DNA of 48,983 nt from Marinifilum sp. (GTDB taxonomy: Bacteria > UBA9089 > CG2-30-40-21): positions 1-48,983 of the forward strand of contig DYDG01000005.1 of the NCBI GenBank assembly GCA_020717845.1. The letters are read 5' to 3'. How positions within the stretch are numbered: the first letter of the stretch is position 1; every line of letters starts with the position of its first letter. Of this stretch, positions 1 to 8,512 are shown in pieces. The notes below the pieces were generated by a model, which worked only from the letters and a program-made list of their open reading frames with translations, was not told where the DNA came from and ran no database searches. A program made the position numbers and the translations under genes.

Positions 1-1
1 C

Positions 2-112
2 ATTCAATGTCTTGATGTCGCAACAGATATGTGGAAAATATTTAATCCCTCTCAGCGTTATCACCACCATAAATTTGTCCAGCAGGATTTTGTGGGTAAC
101 GATAAGCCTTGA
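2..112 (+). CDS. C-terminal end of an unidentified protein (partial)
   Basis: An open frame enters from the left edge and ends at TGA (110-112), giving 36 codons. The peptide is coherent, containing QCLDVATDMWKIFNP followed by YHHHKFVQQDFVGNDKP, and has protein-like composition rather than repeat-like content. The start lies outside the window. It converges with the next gene on the minus strand. I do not recognise the family. A 36-codon open frame can arise by chance, so this is only a modest call. Confidence 0.4.
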   Translation: MQCLDVATDMWKIFNPSQRYHHHKFVQQDFVGNDKP

Positions 113-162
113 AAAGGAGGGAAGTTCTTTAGTTGTGTTGCAATTCTTTTTCTAATCGAGCC

Positions 163-1650
163 TCAATGCTTCTCTCCTTCTGTGCTCATATGAGCAGGTT
201 CGTGGTGTGATGATACAGGTTCATGATGTGATGATGGCAACGCTGGTGGTGCTGGTGGTGGTGATGGATGGTGCTGCTCTGGATGACGCACTGGCGGCTC
301 ATCCATAAATCTTACCTCTGGTTCTGCTTGAGGCTTAACCGTGTGTGTCCCTGAAGATTTTGCAGGTTGTTTTTTAGCAGTAGCCTTTTTGGCTATCGGC
401 TTCTTCTTTTTGACCTGAGCCTTTGGCTTAGCAACAGCCTTCTTTTTCTCCTCGTGCCGGTCAACAAGATAATTAATATATTCGGTGTATTCCTCTATTA
501 TTTTTGTCTTCTCAACAGATTTTTTGGGTTCCTCTCCAATGCGTTTTACCAGATATGAGCAGATATAGCCAACCTTGCTGTCAGGTAATTCTACCTTATA
601 ATACCACTTAGTAGCAATATCATCAAGAAGGATCATCTTTGTCTCAGCTGTTATTTGGGCTACAGGTTTATAATCATATCCAGGCATGGCAGGCCAGTTC
701 CAGACAATGGCTGGCTTGATAGAGACAAGCGTGTTACCCTTTCGAGGATGTGTGTCTGACACTGATTCAGTATGGACAACGTCTTCATCATGACTGCTTT
801 TAGATAGATGATGCTCTCTGTCCTCTCTGGCAGAGGATGGGTGCGAGTCAAGCTCTATTGTCTCCTCATCCTCATGTTCTGCTTGCTGATGGTGTCCGTC
901 AATAAAAGATACTGTTTCAGAAAAAGATTCATGCCCTTTATGTTTTTCTTCAATAAATGTTGGCTCAGAATGGGTATCTTCTCCATCAGCTTTTTCATGC
1001 TTTTCATGTGACAGTTTCAACTCAGGTTTTTCAGAAAAGACAGCCTCTTCTCGATGAACCGGGTCAGGATTTTTCAGGGACTGGGTATATAATCGGTATC
1101 TATGTCTTACCTCTTCTGCCTCTTTGCCCTGAATATGTTCAATTGCCTTTTCAGCCTCTTCGTAGTTTCCGCGTTCATAATAAAACCTGCTTAAGGCTTC
1201 AGAGGAATCCATTAAGGATGTATATTTGTTTTTCAATTCCTGAGCATCCGGGTAATTTATAACTGCACCAAGCACCTCTATTGCTTTCCGACGATTGATC
1301 TCAGGAAGAGATGTTCCTGCTAAGTTATTCATAAAGACATCACCAAAGTATATCTTTGCCAGATAATACTTTGCCAGAGGGGCTGGTGACTCTATAAAAC
1401 AGAAGGCAGCTTGTTCATAGTCGTAATTACCAAAGGCAGAGACACCATTTTTCCATGATTCATCCCTTGGTGGTGGCATGTGAACAGTAGCAGCTTCTCT
1501 GGCAGTGGTAGCACCTCTATCAGAGACAGCTTCTTTTGGAGAGACAATTGCCTCTGGCAGAGGTGCTGCTTCTGGCAGAGAAGCTGCCTCTGCCAGAGGT
1601 GCTACCTCTAAAAAAATACTTATCGCCATACAAAATAGTAACTTTTTCAT
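163..1650 (-). CDS. Secreted SH3-like protein with TPR-like region and His/Pro-rich tail
   Basis: About 495 aa. I start at the ATG of MKKLLFCMAIS (1650) because GGGAGGTGGG lies just upstream of it on the minus strand; the in-frame ATG at 1665 is part of that ribosome-binding site. A signal peptide (roughly 1-22) is followed by an Ala/Pro/Glu-rich stretch made of short repeats. Next comes a TPR-like helical region (about 65-190, with RGNYEEAEKAIEH) and a charged His/Glu-rich linker. A bacterial SH3-like segment lies near 325-370 (ATKWYYKVELPDSKVGYI), followed by a Lys/Ala-rich stretch and a Pro/His-rich C-terminus. The protein is probably periplasmic or envelope-associated. SH3-like domains often bind peptidoglycan, but no enzymatic motif is visible and the exact role is unknown. 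Confidence 0.75.
   Translation of the reverse strand: MKKLLFCMAISIFLEVAPLAEAASLPEAAPLPEAIVSPKEAVSDRGATTAREAATVHMPPPRDESWKNGVSAFGNYDYEQAAFCFIESPAPLAKYYLAKIYFGDVFMNNLAGTSLPEINRRKAIEVLGAVINYPDAQELKNKYTSLMDSSEALSRFYYERGNYEEAEKAIEHIQGKEAEEVRHRYRLYTQSLKNPDPVHREEAVFSEKPELKLSHEKHEKADGEDTHSEPTFIEEKHKGHESFSETVSFIDGHHQQAEHEDEETIELDSHPSSAREDREHHLSKSSHDEDVVHTESVSDTHPRKGNTLVSIKPAIVWNWPAMPGYDYKPVAQITAETKMILLDDIATKWYYKVELPDSKVGYICSYLVKRIGEEPKKSVEKTKIIEEYTEYINYLVDRHEEKKKAVAKPKAQVKKKKPIAKKATAKKQPAKSSGTHTVKPQAEPEVRFMDEPPVRHPEQHHPSPPPAPPALPSSHHEPVSSHHEPAHMSTEGEKH
1490..1609. repeat. Degenerate ~18 bp palindromic repeats inside the coding sequence
   Basis: Six or seven diverged units of about 17-19 bp with the core CCTCTGGCAGAGGT or CTTCTGGCAGAGA follow one another. 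They encode the Ala/Pro/Glu-rich segment just after the signal peptide of the minus-strand gene. A related core (CTGCCAGAGATGCTATCTC) occurs in the inserted element at about 41.3 kb, so the protein segment seems to be repeat-derived. Confidence 0.6.
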
Positions 1651-1785
1651 GATCCCACCTCCCATTTATCTCTTCCCTCTCGATGGGGGAGAAAGGCTAA
1701 TCGTAACTATTACGTGGAAGGTTATTTAGACTATGATCCTTCCCTGTCTGACAGTCTACAGCCTATCCACGAACAATTACCATTA

Positions 1786-1813
1786 AGTATAACATGTTGC
1801 AGGAAATTGTCAA
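1786..1813 (-). promoter_or_regulatory. Putative sigma70 promoter for the SH3-like protein gene
   Basis: Read on the minus strand: TTGACA (1813-1808), 16 bp spacer, TATACT (1791-1786). It lies about 135 bp upstream of the chosen start. The string TTGACAATTTCCTG recurs upstream of smc at about 38039-38026, where the -10 box is much weaker. Confidence 0.5.
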
Positions 1814-1881
1814 GAAAAAATTGCCACCTGTGCAAATAAATTTGTGGGGAGTGTTGCATAGCAACCAGTGTATATTTTTTC

Positions 1882-1968
1882 ACCGCAGAAAGCACAGAAA
1901 GCACAGAGATTGATAGTAATTCACATTATCAAGATGGTTTTCTCTACAGTTTTTGTAAATTCTGCGGT
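1882..1968. repeat. Small inverted-repeat element, CCGCAGA family
   Basis: ACCGCAGAA (1882-1890) is mirrored by TTCTGCGGT (1960-1968), with AAGCACAGAAAGCACAGAG inside the left end. It resembles the ends of the larger CCGCAGAGACGCAG elements at 34.3 and 43.9 kb, so it may be a diverged or deleted family member. The rest of 1651-2043 contains no gene that I can support. Confidence 0.5.
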
Positions 1969-2043
1969 AAATTTAGCTATTTTTTTCAACATCACCCACA
2001 ATTTAAGTTGCGTTCCTATTTCTGGACGCACCAAAAATTTAGC

Positions 2044-2072
2044 TTGATTTTATTATTTTCGTATGCTATAAT
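2044..2072 (+). promoter_or_regulatory. Putative sigma70 promoter upstream of the dikinase gene
   Basis: TTGATT (2044-2049), 17 bp spacer, perfect TATAAT (2067-2072). The next plus-strand gene starts only at 2438. Between the two lies an inverted-repeat element, so a transcript from here would carry a leader of about 360 nt containing that element. Confidence 0.55.
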
Positions 2073-2100
2073 TGGTGTATAAGCATTCAGGCAGCAGCAG

Positions 2101-2421
2101 CTATACTCATCGCTGGCATAATTTGTGATTTTGGGATGGTTCATTATTCGGTCAATTGCTTGTGCCAAATTCCCCTCTCCCTAACCCTCTCCCACCAGGG
2201 GAGAGGGAACAATCTGCCATCCTCATTGGCGTGGGCGAGAATAATCTTCCCTCTCCCTTGATGATGGAGCACCGGGAAGTTCCCTCCCCCTTGATGGGGG
2301 AGCACCAGAAAGTTCCCTCCCCCTTGATGGGGGAGGGTCAGTGTGGGGGTGAGTACCGCGAGCCTTCACATTAAAGTGAACTATCTCGGAAAATCGCAAT
2401 TTATGCCAGTGATGAGTATAG
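2101..2421. mobile_element. MITE-like element with ~45 bp imperfect terminal inverted repeats
   Basis: CTATACTCATCGCTGGCATA (from 2101) is matched in reverse complement by the sequence ending at 2421 (TATGCCAGTGATGAGTATAG). The similarity extends to about 45 bp with several mismatches. The interior holds several CCCTCTCCC / CCTTGATGGGGGAGGG units (2170-2350). A 72-codon frame across the interior (2156-2374) is repeat-derived and I do not call it a gene. It encodes no transposase and would need one in trans if mobile. It sits between a good promoter and the start of the 2438 gene. Confidence 0.6.
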
Positions 2422-2437
2422 AAAGAGGGTTCTCAAC

Positions 2438-4261
2438 ATGGCTACACAAAAAAGTTTTCCATCACCTTTTGAGATAAAAACACCGCCTGGAGCAGAGGGT
2501 TGGGAAGAGATGTATCCTTACTATCTCCTGTTTAGTGATGACCGCCGGGAAGTGGAGGAAAAATTCTGGTTTTGTGATACCATGCACTGGACTTTCCCTT
2601 TATATCCTTTTGATGCTATTACAGCTGAAAACGCTTTGGCTGCCTTAGGCCAATATAATTCTCGGGTATATATGGTTCCACCAGCCCTGGGCATTGACCT
2701 GAGGGTCTTAAATGGCTATGTATATATTTCTCCTCTCCCTGTAGCCAATTCTGAGGAGGTACAAGAAAGGATAAAAGACTTTAGCGAAAGGGCGGGTTTT
2801 TACTATCAAAATTGGGATGAACTTTATGCTAAATGGAAAGAGAAGGTTACCGCAGAGATTGAGAATCTTAAAAAAATGGAAATCCCGCATCTGCCAGAGA
2901 AAGAAGATCTGGAGACGGTTAAAAATGGAGTCGGTATCTCCACAGGATTCCGTCTTTTAGAGGCATACAATCGGCTTTTAGAAAGTATGGCCAGAATTTG
3001 GCAATACCATTTTGAGTTTTTAAACTTAGGTTATGTAGCCCACCTTGATTTTACCACTTTTATGAAGAATGCCTTTCCTGATATCCAGGACCAGACGATT
3101 GCCCAGATGGTAGCCGGCATAGATATCATCCTCTTTCAGCCAGACAAAGAACTAAAAAAACTCTCAAAACTGGCTATTGAGCTTAATCTCCAGAAGATAT
3201 TCCTTAGCCGGCAGAAGACAGGAGAGATAATCGAAGAACTAAATGGATCCGAAAATGGCAAAAGATGGCTTGATGCTCTGGAGGCTATTAAAGACCCCTG
3301 GTTTTATTTCAATTCTGGCACTGGTTTCTACCATACCCCGCGTAGTTGGATAGATGACCTTTCTGTGCCATTTTCTGCTATTGGCGGGTATATCAAGAAA
3401 TTAGAACAGGCAGAGGAGATAGAAAGACCTCAGGAAGAGATAAAAAAAAAGGCGAAAAGATTAGAGAATGGATATTACTCTCTCTTGAAGCAAGATGTGG
3501 ACAAAGAAGCCTTTACAGCGAAACTTGCCTTAGCCAAAAAGGTGTATCCCTATGTAGAGGAACATAATTTCTATGTTGAGCACTGGCACCACACTATCTT
3601 CTGGAACAAGATGCGTGAGATTGGAAAGATTTTTGTTGAAAACCAATTTTTTGGCGATGAGGAGGATGTCTTTTATTTAAATAGATATGAAATCTCTCAA
3701 ACACTATATGAATTGTATTCTTGCTGGGCAATCGGTTCTATCCCAAGAGGACCAAAATATTGGTCAGAGAGGATAGAAAAGAGAAAGAAGATAATCAAAG
3801 CCCTGCAAAACTATCAACCAGTCCCAGCATTAGGCACTCCGCCTGATGTGATTACCGAGCCGTTTACCATTATGCTCTGGGGGATTGTCTCTGAAAAGAT
3901 ACAAGGCTGGCTTGAGGATCAAACCGCTGGTCAAGAAACAGGTAGGCTATTGAAAGGACATGCCGCCTCCCCTGGCATTGTAGAAGGGAAGGCAAGGCTC
4001 ATACTGTCTGTGGAAGAGTTGGATGAATTAAAGGATGGTGAAATAATGGTTTGCCCTATAACAACCCCTTCATGGACACCAATATTTTCTAAGATTGCGG
4101 CTATAGTCTCAAATGCAGGCGGAATGATGTCACATGCAGCTATAGTCTGCCGGGAGTATGGGATACCATCTGTTGTTGGCACTGGTTTTGCCACCCATCT
4201 TATTAAAACAGGTCAACAGATAAGGGTTGACGGAAATAAAGGGGTGGTAGAAATACTGTAG
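2438..4261 (+). CDS. PEP-utilising swivel-domain protein, phenylphosphate synthase alpha (PpsA)-like
   Basis: 607 aa. The C-terminal part (about 515-607) is the phosphohistidine swivel domain of PEP synthase/PPDK-type enzymes: GHAASPGIVEGKARLI, then GGMMSHAAIVCREYGIP with the expected phospho-acceptor His at residue 566, then VDGNKGVVEIL. The long N-terminal part (PPGAEGWEEMYPYY, WQYHFEFLNLGY) matches my recollection of the large subunit of phenylphosphate synthase rather than canonical PEP synthase. There is no ATP-grasp or PEP-binding barrel domain. An ATP-binding partner of the right type (beta-like, 8513-9478) lies 4.2 kb downstream, beyond an inserted defence-like block. Known enzymes of this design phosphorylate phenol using ATP and a phosphohistidine. 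The substrate here is unproven. Confidence 0.8.
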   Translation: MATQKSFPSPFEIKTPPGAEGWEEMYPYYLLFSDDRREVEEKFWFCDTMHWTFPLYPFDAITAENALAALGQYNSRVYMVPPALGIDLRVLNGYVYISPLPVANSEEVQERIKDFSERAGFYYQNWDELYAKWKEKVTAEIENLKKMEIPHLPEKEDLETVKNGVGISTGFRLLEAYNRLLESMARIWQYHFEFLNLGYVAHLDFTTFMKNAFPDIQDQTIAQMVAGIDIILFQPDKELKKLSKLAIELNLQKIFLSRQKTGEIIEELNGSENGKRWLDALEAIKDPWFYFNSGTGFYHTPRSWIDDLSVPFSAIGGYIKKLEQAEEIERPQEEIKKKAKRLENGYYSLLKQDVDKEAFTAKLALAKKVYPYVEEHNFYVEHWHHTIFWNKMREIGKIFVENQFFGDEEDVFYLNRYEISQTLYELYSCWAIGSIPRGPKYWSERIEKRKKIIKALQNYQPVPALGTPPDVITEPFTIMLWGIVSEKIQGWLEDQTAGQETGRLLKGHAASPGIVEGKARLILSVEELDELKDGEIMVCPITTPSWTPIFSKIAAIVSNAGGMMSHAAIVCREYGIPSVVGTGFATHLIKTGQQIRVDGNKGVVEIL

Positions 4262-4282
4262 GTGCATAATCTGCGACTGCTG

Positions 4283-4441
4283 ATGCTTGTCCAAGTGGAT
4301 GAAGAAATCATCAAAGATATAATTGCTGAAAACCTGAAGAAGGTCATTACTCTTGACCGTCTTTTCGGAAATAACGATCAGTTAAAAACCAATACCACCC
4401 TGCAAATGAAAGACGCAGGGATTGATTTTAAGGTGGTGTGA
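4283..4441 (+). CDS. Small ORF preceding the AAA ATPase gene
   Basis: 52 aa from ATG 4283, or 59 aa from a GTG at 4262 that directly follows the stop of the upstream gene in the same frame. The peptide is charged and protein-like (VDEEIIKDIIAENLKKV, LQMKDAGIDFKVV) and probably mostly helical. Its TGA ends one base before the ATG of the ATPase gene, and the ribosome-binding site of the ATPase (AAGGTGG) lies in its last codons, suggesting translational coupling. I do not recognise a family. It may be a small partner of the ATPase-protease pair, or a remnant at an insertion border. Confidence 0.5.
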   Translation: MLVQVDEEIIKDIIAENLKKVITLDRLFGNNDQLKTNTTLQMKDAGIDFKVV

Positions 4442-4442
4442 T

Positions 4443-5414
4443 ATGGCAAGAGCGGATATTTTAATCAGTTTGGTGCAATCAGCCAGTCGTAATGACATGG
4501 CCTCCTTTCGCAAATCCGTAGAAAGCTTGATTGCAGAAGAAAGAGCAAAAAAACACAGCATCCTCGCAGATCGATTAGTGTCATCACTTAATAATGGAAA
4601 TAAAAATGGTATTTCTGTTCGACCTAATGACGAGGCCAATGATTTAATGTTTGAGGTTGTTCCACAAAAAAGCTTTGAAGATTTAATATTAGATGAACGA
4701 ATGCTGAAAATATGCAAAGAATTGATAGAAGAACAGCATAGGGCAGACCTGCTTAGGTCTTATGGACTTGAACCACGCAACAGGATTCTACTAACAGGCC
4801 CGCCTGGCAATGGAAAGACAAGTCTTGCCGAAGCAGTAGCCACAGACTTAATGTATCCATTTTTTGTAATTCGGTATGAGAATTTGATAGGGAGGTATCT
4901 TGGCGAAACAGCTTTGAGACTCAAAAAAGTTTTTGATTATGTGAAAACTCGCAATTGTGTTCTGTTTTTTGATGAATTTGATACAATAGGAAAAGAACGC
5001 GGCGATACAAAAGAAACAGGTGAAATTAAACGGGTTGTAAGTTCTTTGCTTCTTCAAATGGACAGGCTGCCAAGTTATGTTGTCGTAATTACTGCAAGCA
5101 ATCATCCGGAGCTTCTTGACCGTGCTGTCTGGCGTAGGTTTCAATTAAGGTTGGACTTGGGATTACCTGACAAAAAACAGATCAAATGTTTTATTGAGCT
5201 TTTTACTAAAAAAACAGGTTTTAAGTTTAATTATACTATCGAAAGTCTATCTGAAAAGTTATCAGGTTACAATTTTTCAGAAGTTGAGGAGTTTTGTACA
5301 GATGTTTTAAGGCAGGCGGTTTTAACTCATAAACAGGATAATGCCCGAAACATTGTTTCTGAAAAACTGAAGCAGTGGCAAACTAAGTTTACGGTTAGCA
5401 AATTAAAGGAGTGA
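4443..5414 (+). CDS. ietA: AAA+ ATPase, IetA-like (partner of subtilase)
   Basis: 323 aa, started at ATG 4443 with AAGGTGG 6 nt upstream; a longer TTG form from 4422 is less likely. After an N-terminal helical region there is one AAA domain. It has Walker A GPPGNGKT (residues 119-126), Walker B VLFFDEFD (D177, E178), a sensor-1 region VVVITASNHPELLDRAVWRR with paired arginines, and a C-terminal lid. The next gene, 7 bp downstream, is a subtilisin-like protease. An AAA ATPase followed directly by an S8 protease is the architecture of IetAS, described as a plasmid-incompatibility factor and as an anti-phage system. Function here is inferred from that pairing. The gene looks more AT-rich than the flanking dikinase genes. 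Confidence 0.75.
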   Translation: MARADILISLVQSASRNDMASFRKSVESLIAEERAKKHSILADRLVSSLNNGNKNGISVRPNDEANDLMFEVVPQKSFEDLILDERMLKICKELIEEQHRADLLRSYGLEPRNRILLTGPPGNGKTSLAEAVATDLMYPFFVIRYENLIGRYLGETALRLKKVFDYVKTRNCVLFFDEFDTIGKERGDTKETGEIKRVVSSLLLQMDRLPSYVVVITASNHPELLDRAVWRRFQLRLDLGLPDKKQIKCFIELFTKKTGFKFNYTIESLSEKLSGYNFSEVEEFCTDVLRQAVLTHKQDNARNIVSEKLKQWQTKFTVSKLKE

Positions 5415-5421
5415 GAGTAAT

Positions 5422-8157
5422 ATGCAGGAAAGACCACTTTTAATATTCCCAAAGCCTACTATTGCAGGACGCGATAAAGGGAAACCAGTTTATGGTTCCC
5501 CACATTATCATTATCCATCTTTTCAGAGGCAAAAAGACAGGTTAACTCCGCAATTTGAAGACATGCGTGAATCTTTTATTACTGATACAACAGCAGGGCT
5601 TGAGCCTGAATCTGTATTGGTAATTGAAACAATAGGGAAAATTGATGATTTTCAGAGGGCGGTGCGTGCTATTCCCGGCCTTGAGTGGTTGTCGGAAATC
5701 GATGAGGAAGAAATGCCATCTGATGAGGATTGTTATCAGATTTGTAAAATAGGTAAACGGCTTTTTCGTGAAAGGATTAAAGGAATTAGCAGTAAACAAT
5801 CTTCAGAAATATGGAAACTCCTCAATGAAAATGGATTTGTTGATAAAGATGGTTATGTAACAGACAAAGAACTTAAAGACTTTGAACAAGTTATACCGGA
5901 TGAATTGTCTGAATATGGCAAAGAAATAATATCCGCAATTAAAGATAAAATATCAGAATCCAAAAAGAATGCAATAAGTGGCCGTCTTTATCTGAGCATG
6001 AGCAATAAACAGGCAATGGATGAGTTGATGAGTCTGTGGAAGCAATGGGATTCTAAAGATAAGAAGCTTCCCAGGGGATATGGAAAATGGGCTGAAATTT
6101 TTAGACACATTAGGTCTATCAGACCATGGGATATTCGGGACAGATTAAGAGAAACCGGTGTTGTCGAATACTGGAAAGAAGAGCTTGATATAAAAAAAGG
6201 AACAGCTTCAAAGATACCATTTGAAATTGAGTTGTGGTACAGAAAGGATGCTGATAAAAGAAGGGAAATATATGCAAGAATTGAAGAGTATATTTCTGAA
6301 GAAAAAGGAAATATTGTTGCGTCTTGCACAATCGATGAAATTCGATTCCACGCAATAAAAGCTGAATTGCCACCGGAAAGCATCGAAAAAGTAATTAATG
6401 ATAAGCATACAAAAGTTTTTACCAGTAACGATGTAATGTTTTTTAGACCGGTTGGGCAATGCAGTGTTGAAATGTATCCTGAAGGTGAAGAAGGGGATTT
6501 TCAAGCTGGAAATGTATCGGGCGATCCGGTGGTTGCCATATTTGATGGAGATCCATTTGTTCATCATTCCTTGCTTGAAAATCGTTTAATTTTAGATGAT
6601 CCTGATGATTTTGGCAGTACTTATCAGGCAAAGGAGAGAAAGCATGGAACCGCAATGGCTTCTCTGATTTGTCATGGTGAATTAGATGCTAAAGAAGAGC
6701 CTTTATTGCGACCTGTATATTTCAGACCCATAATGAAACCTGATCGGGACGGTTTTGTCAACAGGGAAATAATTCCAAAAGAATATTTTTGGCAAGACCT
6801 TATTGAGCGTTCTGTGCGCAGGATATTTGAAGGAGATGGAACAGAAAAAGCAGCTGCACCAACAGTGAAAATTATTAATCTCTCAATTGGTGATCCTTCA
6901 AGGATGTTTTTTAATCAATTAAGCTCATGCGCCAAATTACTTGATTGGCTATCAGAAAAATATCAAGTGCTTTTTTGCGTAAGTGCGGGGAATATTACCA
7001 CTGATCTTGATCTTGAAAAGAGTGAAACAGATATTAAATTGCTTAATGATGATGAGTTATTAAAACATACCATGCAGAAAATTCAGGACGATATTCGTAA
7101 CCGCAAGCTATTTGCTCCGGCTGATTCCATTAATGCGATAACTATAGGAGCCATTCATACGGATAGATCAGTTATTACAAATTTAGGAAACAGGATAGAT
7201 ATTTTACCCATCCAAATATTGCCCTCTCCTGTTTCGGCTCATGGGCACGGTTTTAGAAATTCCATAAAACCAGAACTATATTTTCCTGGCGGGCGGCAAT
7301 TGTATGATTATGATTATGCTAATAAAAGATATAAAGTTTCAGATTCTGGTGAAGCCCCTGGACAATCTGTAGCAACTACACATGGAACTTCTGGACAAAG
7401 GAACCGTTGTGTCTATGCCAGAGGGACAAGTAATGCAGCAGCTTTAGCAACTCGTGGGGCAGCTCAAATATTTGAGGTATTGAATGGATTAAATATATCC
7501 GATGAGGAAAACATAGCAGCTCTATTAAAGACTTTGCTTATACATAGTGCTTCATGGGGAAATAGTGATAGCATTTTGGAGGAGTATTTAAAAAACCAGG
7601 ATAATTTGCACAATATTAGAAAGGTTGTATCTCGCTATATTGGTTATGGTTTTCCTAACATTAATCGTGTGCTTGAATGTACTGCGCAAAGGGCAACAGC
7701 TATTGGTTATGGAAAGATAAAAAAGGACAAAAAACACGATTTTAGATTTCCTTTGCCCCCAGGTATTAGTGGAACAAATGAAATGAGGCGACTAACCATA
7801 ACTCTCGCCTGGTTCAGTCCTATTAATGCGGATAGCCGAAAGTTCAGAAAAGCAAACCTTTCCATTGACCCGCCAAAAGATATAATAGGTGTAGATAGAC
7901 AAAATGCAGATTGGCAACAGGTTAAAAACGGAACTGTTCAACATGAAGTCTTAGAAGGGAGTAAGGTTAGCTTTTTTGAGGACGGAGATGCTTTAATAAT
8001 TTCAGTTGTATGTAGGGAAGATGCCGGTAATCTTGACGAAACCGTTAATTATGGACTTGCTGTAACTTTGGAAGTAGCAGAAGGTGTAGAAATTTCTGTT
8101 TACGAAGAGATTGCGGAAAGGATTCGTATTGAAGTGCCTGTTGAGGAGTCTGCCTAA
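5422..8157 (+). CDS. ietS: Subtilisin-like serine protease (S8), IetS-like
   Basis: 911 aa with no signal peptide, so cytoplasmic. A charged N-terminal region of about 360 aa precedes the S8 domain. The catalytic residues are all visible: Asp375 in VAIFDGDP, His408 in KHGTAMASLI, oxyanion Asn524 in CVSAGN and Ser670 in ARGTSNAAALA. The long insert between Asn and Ser and the C-terminal beta-rich region (about 750-911) fit the large proteases that pair with AAA ATPases. The gene lies 7 bp after the ATPase gene and its TAA overlaps the ATG of the next frame. The likely role is a protease gated by the ATPase in defence or plasmid exclusion. It could instead be a housekeeping protease, but the gene pair argues against that. 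Confidence 0.8.
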   Translation: MQERPLLIFPKPTIAGRDKGKPVYGSPHYHYPSFQRQKDRLTPQFEDMRESFITDTTAGLEPESVLVIETIGKIDDFQRAVRAIPGLEWLSEIDEEEMPSDEDCYQICKIGKRLFRERIKGISSKQSSEIWKLLNENGFVDKDGYVTDKELKDFEQVIPDELSEYGKEIISAIKDKISESKKNAISGRLYLSMSNKQAMDELMSLWKQWDSKDKKLPRGYGKWAEIFRHIRSIRPWDIRDRLRETGVVEYWKEELDIKKGTASKIPFEIELWYRKDADKRREIYARIEEYISEEKGNIVASCTIDEIRFHAIKAELPPESIEKVINDKHTKVFTSNDVMFFRPVGQCSVEMYPEGEEGDFQAGNVSGDPVVAIFDGDPFVHHSLLENRLILDDPDDFGSTYQAKERKHGTAMASLICHGELDAKEEPLLRPVYFRPIMKPDRDGFVNREIIPKEYFWQDLIERSVRRIFEGDGTEKAAAPTVKIINLSIGDPSRMFFNQLSSCAKLLDWLSEKYQVLFCVSAGNITTDLDLEKSETDIKLLNDDELLKHTMQKIQDDIRNRKLFAPADSINAITIGAIHTDRSVITNLGNRIDILPIQILPSPVSAHGHGFRNSIKPELYFPGGRQLYDYDYANKRYKVSDSGEAPGQSVATTHGTSGQRNRCVYARGTSNAAALATRGAAQIFEVLNGLNISDEENIAALLKTLLIHSASWGNSDSILEEYLKNQDNLHNIRKVVSRYIGYGFPNINRVLECTAQRATAIGYGKIKKDKKHDFRFPLPPGISGTNEMRRLTITLAWFSPINADSRKFRKANLSIDPPKDIIGVDRQNADWQQVKNGTVQHEVLEGSKVSFFEDGDALIISVVCREDAGNLDETVNYGLAVTLEVAEGVEISVYEEIAERIRIEVPVEESA

Positions 8158-8402
8158 TGAAACTCCATTTTGACCCCAATCAACAATTCCAAATTGACGC
8201 CGTCAATTCCATTGTCGGTATATTTGAAGGTCAGCCGCTTAACCGGAGCGACTTCAGTTTTTCTATAGATAATGAAGGTTATCTTTTTGAGGAAGGCAGT
8301 ATCGGCAACCGTCTTATTCTCAGCGAAGAACAGCTGTTGAAAAATGTGCGGGCTGTTCAGGAGAAGAATGAAATTTCCATCTCAGACAAATTGGCCGGTT
8401 AA
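8157..8402 (+). pseudogene. N-terminal remnant of a type III restriction enzyme (Res)
   Basis: 81 codons starting in a TAATGA overlap with the protease gene. The sequence begins MKLHFDPNQQFQIDAV and continues with GIFEGQPLNRSDFSF and NRLILSEEQLLKNVRAVQE, which I recognise as the extreme N-terminus of type III restriction subunits, proteins of roughly 900-1000 aa. The frame stops just where the helicase motif I region should follow, and nothing helicase-like is seen downstream. It is therefore a truncated gene, although the short product could still be made because of the coupled start. No Mod gene is adjacent. A fragment resembling a Mod C-terminus occurs at 38790. Confidence 0.6.
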
Positions 8403-8512
8403 CGAATTTGAGGATGTGAAGTACAAACAGGTGGTCACTGTTGGAGAATTGGATTAATACCAAATTGCAATCAAAGGTATATTGTAAGCGTTCAAGTCCA
8501 GGTAAAGGTAAA

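Noticed and set aside
957-1262. 101-codon plus-strand ORF opposite the SH3-like gene
   Set aside because: Antisense shadow of the minus-strand gene, with no ribosome-binding site and no recognisable domain.
1651-2100. Search for a small RNA or riboswitch upstream of the dikinase gene
   Set aside because: Only a promoter, a CCGCAGA-type palindrome and AT-rich sequence are seen; no conserved riboswitch core is recognisable.
2156-2374. 72-codon plus-strand ORF rich in Ser/Pro/Leu
   Set aside because: It lies wholly inside the repeat-filled element between the promoter and the dikinase gene. The peptide repeats because the DNA repeats, and there is no ribosome-binding site.
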